DNA from: WHSW01 sp035296705
GTDB taxonomy: Bacteria > Actinomycetota > Thermoleophilia > Solirubrobacterales > 70-9
Direction of reading: 5' to 3'
DNA: 9,160 bases
Assembly: GCA_035296705.1 (NCBI GenBank)
Contig: DATHAL010000062.1
Span: forward strand, 1 to 9,160
This document shows positions 5,460-9,160 of the stretch, piece by piece. A program made the translations under genes and the position numbers. Position 1 is the first letter of the stretch. Each line of letters starts with the position of its first letter. The notes beneath the pieces are model-generated. The model saw only the letters and a list, made by a program, of their open reading frames with translations. It was not told the origin of the DNA and searched no databases.

Positions 5460-7433
5460 ATGTCCAACCGGCTCGCCGAAGAGACCAGCCCGTACCTCCT
5501 TCAGCACAAGGACAATCCCGTCGACTGGTATCCATGGGGCGAGGAGGCGCTCGAGCGGGCGCGTGAGCTCGACCGGCCGATTCTGCTCTCGATCGGCTAC
5601 TCCTCGTGCCACTGGTGCCACGTGATGGAGCGCGAGTCGTTCGAGCACCCCGAGATCGCGCGGTTCATGAACGAGCACTTCGTGCCGGTCAAGGTTGACC
5701 GCGAGGAGCGTCCCGACGTCGACGCGATCTACATGGAGGCGGTCCAGGGGATGACCGGGCACGGCGGCTGGCCATTGACGGCGTTCTGCGATCCGCGCGG
5801 AGTCCCGTTCTACGGCGGCACGTACTACCCACCGGAGCCGCGCCAGGGGATGCCGAGCTTTCAGATGGTGATGGAGGCGGTCGTGCAGTCGTGGACGACC
5901 CAGCGCGAGCGAATCGGCGAGGCGACCGGGCGGATCCGGTCGCAGCTCGGCGCGATGGGACGGGTCGAGCCCACGGAGGAGGAGCCAGGGCGCGAGATCG
6001 TCGAGGCGGCGGTGAACGGGCTGCGCGAGCTCGCGGACATGGAGCACGGCGGTTTCGGCTCCGCGCCCAAGTTCCCCCCGGCCTCGGCGCTCGAGCTCCT
6101 GCTCGCCCGCGGGGAGGCGGATGTGGTCGAGGTGACGCTCGATTCCATGGCCGCCGGCGGGATCTTCGACCACGTCGGGGGCGGCTTCGCGCGCTACTCG
6201 GTCGACGACGTCTGGCTCGTTCCGCACTTCGAGAAGATGCTCTATGACAACGCGCTGCTCGCCCGTGCCTACCTGCACGGCTACCAGGCGCTCGGCCACG
6301 AGCGCTGGCGCGAGCCGTGCGAGCGCACGCTCGACTGGATGCTTGCCGAGATGCGCGGACCCGAGGGCGGGTTCTACTCCGCGCTCGACGCCGACTCCGA
6401 GGGCGAGGAGGGCAAGTTCTACGTCTGGGGTGCCGCCGAGTTCCGGGAGGCGGCCGGGAACGAGGTGGCCGAGTACTACGGGATCACCGAGCGCGGCAAC
6501 TTCGAGGGCAAGAACATCCCGAACCTCATCGGCCGCTTCGGGGCGAAGCCGCCGCTCGGCCTCAAGGACGCACGCCGCGCGCTGTACGCGGCGCGGGCCG
6601 AGCGAGTCCGTCCTGGGCTCGACGACAAGCGGCTCGCATCCTGGAACGCCCTTGCGATCGCGGCGCTCGCGGACGCCGGCGCGGTCCTGGGGCGGGCCGA
6701 CTACCTCGAGGCGGCGGGCGCGTGCGCCGACTTCCTGTGGAACGAGATGCGAGACGGAGACGGGCACCTGCTGCGGAGCTGGAAGGACGGCGAGGCGCGC
6801 CTCAACGCGTATCTCGAGGACCACGCCTACGTCCTCGAGGCCCTGCTGACGCTCTATGAGGCGAGCTTCGAGGTGCGCTGGTTCGACGCGGCCCGCGAGA
6901 CCGCCGACGCGATGATCGCCCGCTTCGCCGACTCCGAGCGGGGCGGCTTCTTCACCACATCCGACGACCACGAGGAGCTGATCGCGCGGCGAAAGGACGT
7001 CGAGGACCACCCGATCCCGTCCGGCAACTCGGCCGCCGCGTTCGGGCTCCTGCGGCTGGCGGCGCTGACGGGCGAACACGAGTACGAGCGTCACGCAGCC
7101 TCGGTGCTTCGCCTCTTCGCCCGCGTCGCCGCCCAGCACCCGCACGCGGTCGCGCACCTGCTGCGGGCACTCGACTTCCACCTCGCGCCGGTGCGGGAGG
7201 TGGCGCTCGCCTCGCCGGCGGATGGAGACGGGCTCGGCGAGCTCGCCGCCGTGGTACGAGCGGAGCTGCGGCCCTACGTCGTCCTCGCCGGCGGCGTCGA
7301 GGGGACCGAACGGCCGGAGCTGATGACCGAGCGCCGCGCGGTCGAGGGACGACCCGCCGCCTACGTCTGCGAGGGCTTCGCCTGCCGGGCGCCGGTCACG
7401 GAACCCAAAGAGCTCGCGGCCACGCTCGGCTGA
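5460..7433 (+). CDS. DUF255 thioredoxin-domain protein (YyaL/SPATA20 family)
   Basis: This 657-residue protein is full length for the family. It opens with the strongly conserved NRLAEETSPYLLQHKDNPVDW, followed by a thioredoxin-like domain (about 1-165) with a CHWC redox motif at Cys50-Cys53 and the GGWPL loop with its cis-proline at 102-106. The rest (about 180-620) is the helical six-hairpin glycosidase-like region, with landmarks PHFEKMLYDNA (255-265), FYSALDADSEG (305-315), KRLASWNAL (390-398) and HPIPSGNSA (517-525). A C-terminal CEGFAC pair at Cys637/Cys642 is a second conserved cysteine site. The biochemical role of the family is poorly defined; a redox or epimerase-like activity has been suggested from domains only. 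It stands alone between two hairpins with its own probable promoter. No signal peptide is seen, so it should be cytosolic. Identification is firm, function is not. Confidence 0.93.
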   Translation: MSNRLAEETSPYLLQHKDNPVDWYPWGEEALERARELDRPILLSIGYSSCHWCHVMERESFEHPEIARFMNEHFVPVKVDREERPDVDAIYMEAVQGMTGHGGWPLTAFCDPRGVPFYGGTYYPPEPRQGMPSFQMVMEAVVQSWTTQRERIGEATGRIRSQLGAMGRVEPTEEEPGREIVEAAVNGLRELADMEHGGFGSAPKFPPASALELLLARGEADVVEVTLDSMAAGGIFDHVGGGFARYSVDDVWLVPHFEKMLYDNALLARAYLHGYQALGHERWREPCERTLDWMLAEMRGPEGGFYSALDADSEGEEGKFYVWGAAEFREAAGNEVAEYYGITERGNFEGKNIPNLIGRFGAKPPLGLKDARRALYAARAERVRPGLDDKRLASWNALAIAALADAGAVLGRADYLEAAGACADFLWNEMRDGDGHLLRSWKDGEARLNAYLEDHAYVLEALLTLYEASFEVRWFDAARETADAMIARFADSERGGFFTTSDDHEELIARRKDVEDHPIPSGNSAAAFGLLRLAALTGEHEYERHAASVLRLFARVAAQHPHAVAHLLRALDFHLAPVREVALASPADGDGLGELAAVVRAELRPYVVLAGGVEGTERPELMTERRAVEGRPAAYVCEGFACRAPVTEPKELAATLG

Positions 7434-7447
7434 GTCCGGTAGGTCAG

Positions 7448-7478
7448 CCCGCGCGGGAGCGAGCGCTCCCGCCGCGGG
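7448..7478. terminator. GC-rich hairpin after the DUF255 gene
   Basis: GCGGGAGC (7453-7460) pairs with GCTCCCGC (7465-7472) around a 4-nt loop. CCCGC (7448-7452) pairs with GCGGG (7474-7478) across a single bulged C, giving a 13-bp stem. It begins 14 nt after the stop codon. There is no T-tract, so terminator function is inferred from position and stability. Confidence 0.5.
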
Positions 7479-7484
7479 GCCGGA

Positions 7485-7490
7485 TAGATT
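7485..7490 (+). promoter_or_regulatory. -10-like hexamer for the SnoaL-like gene (leaderless type)
   Basis: TAGATT lies 9 nt before the ATG at 7500, just after the hairpin. The intervening GCGCTGCCG has no Shine-Dalgarno match. Confidence 0.45.
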
Positions 7491-7499
7491 GCGCTGCCG

Positions 7500-8021
7500 A
7501 TGGCCGAGCAGAAGCCGAAGACGACCGCTCGGGTCGCGCGCGCCTACTTCAACGCGATCGCCGAGCACGACCTCGACGCAGCGGCGGCGCTGTGGAAGCC
7601 GGGCGGCAAGGACCGGATCCACGGCCTCGCGGAGCTGACAGCGCCTGACGGCATCAAGCAGTACTTCGCCGGCATGTTCGCGGCATTTCCGGACTTCACC
7701 TTCGACATCGTCGACTTCGCCGCGAGCGGTCCCAACGCCGCATGCCGCTGGCGCATCACCGGCACGTTCACAGGCCCCGGGCGCTTCCAGGGGCTCGCGC
7801 CGACCGGCGATCGCATCGTGCTCGAGGGCTGCGACATGGTCCGGGTCGAGGACGGCCTGATCGTCGAGAACAACGCGTACACGAACGGCGCCGAGCTCGC
7901 CCAGCAGCTCGGCCTGCTGCCGAGGCAGGGCTCGGCCACCGACCGTGCGGTGACCGGCGCCTTCAACGCGAGGACGGCGGCCGTCCGCGCGATCCGCAAC
8001 CTGCGCGAGCGAACCAGCTGA
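7500..8021 (+). CDS. SnoaL-like / NTF2-fold protein (ester cyclase-type)
   Basis: This 173-residue protein has an NTF2-like alpha+beta cone at about 8-143. Family features are ARAYFNAIAEHDLDAAAALW (helix 1 with the acidic HD pair, 14-33), the KQYFAGMFAAFPDFTFDIVDF stretch (53-73), the strand CRWRITGTFTGP (82-93), LAPTGDRIVLEG (99-110), the FRV-dG-type VRVEDGLIVENNAY (114-127), and the closing AQQLGLLP (134-141). This is the SnoaL/polyketide-cyclase subgroup, whose members include cyclases, isomerases and many proteins of unknown role. A basic tail of about 30 residues (144-173), predicted helical from its Ala/Arg pattern, extends past the usual end of the fold. The gene lies alone between a hairpin and a converging glutamine synthetase, so context gives no pathway. 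The fold is likely; no specific function is assigned. Confidence 0.8.
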   Translation: MAEQKPKTTARVARAYFNAIAEHDLDAAAALWKPGGKDRIHGLAELTAPDGIKQYFAGMFAAFPDFTFDIVDFAASGPNAACRWRITGTFTGPGRFQGLAPTGDRIVLEGCDMVRVEDGLIVENNAYTNGAELAQQLGLLPRQGSATDRAVTGAFNARTAAVRAIRNLRERTS

Positions 8022-8026
8022 GCCGA

Positions 8027-8042
8027 GCGCGCAGGGGCGCGC
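8027..8042. terminator. short inverted repeat between convergent genes
   Basis: GCGCGC (8027-8032) and GCGCGC (8037-8042) flank a 4-nt AGGG loop in the 22-bp gap between the stop codons of the SnoaL-like and glutamine synthetase genes. A bidirectional terminator is plausible by position, but the stem is only 6 bp, has no T-tract, and such GC runs arise easily in this composition. Confidence 0.3.
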
Positions 8043-8043
8043 C

Positions 8044-9160
8044 TCAGAGGATCGGCAGGAAGCGCTCGAGCTCCCAGGGCGTCACCTGGACGCGGTACTC
8101 CTCCCACTCCTCGCGCTTGATCTCGATGAAGCGCTTGAAGGTGTGCTCGCCGAGGACGCGCAGCACGAGCTCGGACTCGGCAGCGAGCTCGATCGCCTCG
8201 CCGAGCGTCTCGGGGAGCTGCTCGATCCCGCGCTGAGCGCGCTCCTCCGGCGTCAGGTGGTAGAGGTTCTGCTCCATCGGCTCGGGCAGCTCGTAGCCGT
8301 GCTCGATTCCCTCGAGGCCGGCCTGCAGCATGCCGGCGAAGCACAGGTAGGGGTTGCATGCCGGATCCGGGCAGCGCAGCTCGGCGCGCGTGGCCTGCTC
8401 CTTCCCCGGGTGGTAGAGCGGCACGCGGATCAGCGCCGAGCGGTTGCGGCGCGACCACGCCAGGTAGACCGGCGCCTCGAAGCCCGGCACGAGGCGCTTG
8501 TAGGAGTTCACCCACTGCGCGAACAGCGGCGCGATCTCGCGGGCGTGGCGAAGCTGGCCGGCGATGAACGACTTCGCCGTCGGCGAGAGGTAGTACTGGT
8601 CGTCCGGGTCATAGAAGGCGTTCCTGCCGCCGGCGGCGAGCGACTGGTGAACGTGCATCCCCGAGCCGTTCTCGCCGAACAGCGGCTTCGGCATGAACGT
8701 CGCGTGCATCCCGAACTTCATCGCGTACTCCTTGACCGTGATCCCATAGGTCATGCAGTCGTCGGACATCGCGAGCGCGTCCTTGTAGCGCATGTCCACC
8801 TCGTGCTGGGAGGGGCCGACCTCGTGGTGGGCGTACTCCACGTGGATGCCGAGCTGCTCGAGCGCGAGGATCGTCTCGCGGCGGATGTCGGAGCCCGCGT
8901 CGAGCGTGGTGAGGTCGAAGTAGCCGCCCTCGTCGAGGACCTCGGGCGGACGGCCGTCCGTGTCGGAGTCCTTGAAGTAGAAGTACTCGAGCTCGGGGCC
9001 GATGTTGTAGCGGTCGAATCCAGGTCCGAGGCGCGCTGAAGCGCCCGTCGCAGGATCCACCGCGGATCGCCCTCGTACGGCTCGCCGCCCGGCACCTGGA
9101 CGTCGCAGAACATCCGCCCGGTCGACTTCTCACCGATGCGCCAGGGCAGGATCGCGAAGC
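8044..9160 (-). CDS. glnA: glutamine synthetase type I, 5' end beyond the window, reading frame broken near 9021
   Basis: ATP-dependent glutamine synthetase makes glutamine from glutamate and ammonia as a dodecamer. The window holds about the C-terminal 370 residues of a protein usually near 440-450. From the right edge the sequence reads ILPWRIGEKSTGRMFCDVQVP and continues to RRALQRASDL. The next expected residues, GFDRYNIGPELEYFYF, are in another frame, so one base is missing there. Past the break the catalytic core is intact: Glu residues of PELEY, HHEVG and QHEVD as metal ligands, His in GSGMHVHQ, the LVPGFEAP flap, the NRSALIRVP arginine, and RAELRCPDPACNPYL. The C-terminus, with LGEHTFKRFIEIKREEWEEYRVQVTPWE, resembles the Bacillus-like alpha type. 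The ATG at 9060 that would open the second frame reads 13 unrelated residues (MDPATGASARLGP) first, so it is not the true start. The gene is functional if the gap is a sequencing error and broken if real. Confidence 0.9.
9019..9023 (-). other. frameshift position in glutamine synthetase (one base missing)
   Basis: On the minus strand the upstream frame ends ...GAC CTG (Asp-Leu) and the downstream frame begins GGA TTC GAC (Gly-Phe-Asp), with the G at 9021 needed by both codons. Adding one G, which would make a GGG run, restores a continuous glutamine synthetase through SDLGFDRYNIGPE. This is therefore a single-base deletion, real or technical, in a short homopolymer. Confidence 0.85.

Noticed and set aside
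3356..5467. A 703-codon open frame on the minus strand, opposite the aminotransferase and GST genes
   Set aside because: It is wholly antisense to two genes with clear family motifs, and its translation is low-complexity Arg/Val/Leu/Asp-rich sequence with no recognisable domain, as expected of a shadow frame in GC-rich DNA.
5226..7622. A 798-codon open frame on the minus strand, opposite the DUF255 gene
   Set aside because: It runs through the intergenic hairpin and three other genes and has no family motifs. High GC content removes stop codons from the antisense frame.
8143..9039. A 298-codon plus-strand frame opposite glutamine synthetase
   Set aside because: It is antisense to a well-conserved enzyme, and its Val/Leu/Arg/Glu-rich translation resembles nothing I recognise.
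9022..9060. The ATG at 9060 as the true start of a short glutamine synthetase
   Set aside because: The first 13 residues are an out-of-frame reading of the conserved WILRRALQRASDL region, so the apparent start is a product of the frameshift.
1..9160. Toxin-antitoxin, phage-defence, CRISPR, mobile-element or biosynthetic-cluster content
   Set aside because: No nuclease, transposase, integrase, repeat array or modular synthase motifs appear in any frame. The genes are metabolic or stress-related with uniform composition.

Overview
The window is very GC-rich with strong G/C bias at third codon positions. Its gene content and divergent or convergent layout fit a chromosomal segment of a high-GC actinobacterium. 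A deep-branching soil lineage such as Thermoleophilia/Gaiellales/Solirubrobacterales is my best guess from gene style, but no marker gene proves it. Eight protein genes cover almost the whole window. I see no RNA genes, CRISPR arrays, insertion sequences or phage genes.

Left part (65-3323): a divergent cluster around an AT-rich 92-bp gap (2746-2837). Leftward run a two-domain glyoxalase-fold ring-cleaving dioxygenase, a phospholipase/carboxylesterase-type alpha/beta hydrolase 8 bp behind it, and a cytosolic-looking HtrA-type serine protease with its own likely promoter. Rightward runs a MarR-family repressor. Dioxygenase plus carboxylesterase plus MarR regulator matches the Bacillus MhqR/MhqO/MhqD set, which responds to quinones and catechols. 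The gap holds three alternating copies of a TAGTTG half-site that overlap the probable promoter elements of both directions, a good candidate operator.

Middle part (3344-7433): a PLP-dependent class III aminotransferase of the glutamate-1-semialdehyde-aminomutase type, directly abutted by a glutathione-S-transferase-fold protein (stop and start codons touch, so probably translationally coupled). A 51-nt imperfect hairpin follows, then a full-length DUF255/YyaL protein with a thioredoxin-like CHWC motif.

Right part (7500-9160): a SnoaL/NTF2-fold small protein, converging across 22 bp with a glutamine synthetase that runs off the right edge. The glutamine synthetase reading frame is broken by one missing base near 9021, which is either a real lesion or a sequencing/assembly error.

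Five genes (protease, marR, aminotransferase, DUF255, SnoaL) have a TANNNT -10-like hexamer 7-9 nt before the start codon and no clear Shine-Dalgarno site, the pattern expected of leaderless mRNAs. The dioxygenase and hydrolase instead have visible Shine-Dalgarno sequences. Most genes are recognisable families. The less ordinary points are the operator architecture, the consistent leaderless pattern, the 51-nt hairpin, the unusual aminotransferase/GST pair and the broken glutamine synthetase frame.
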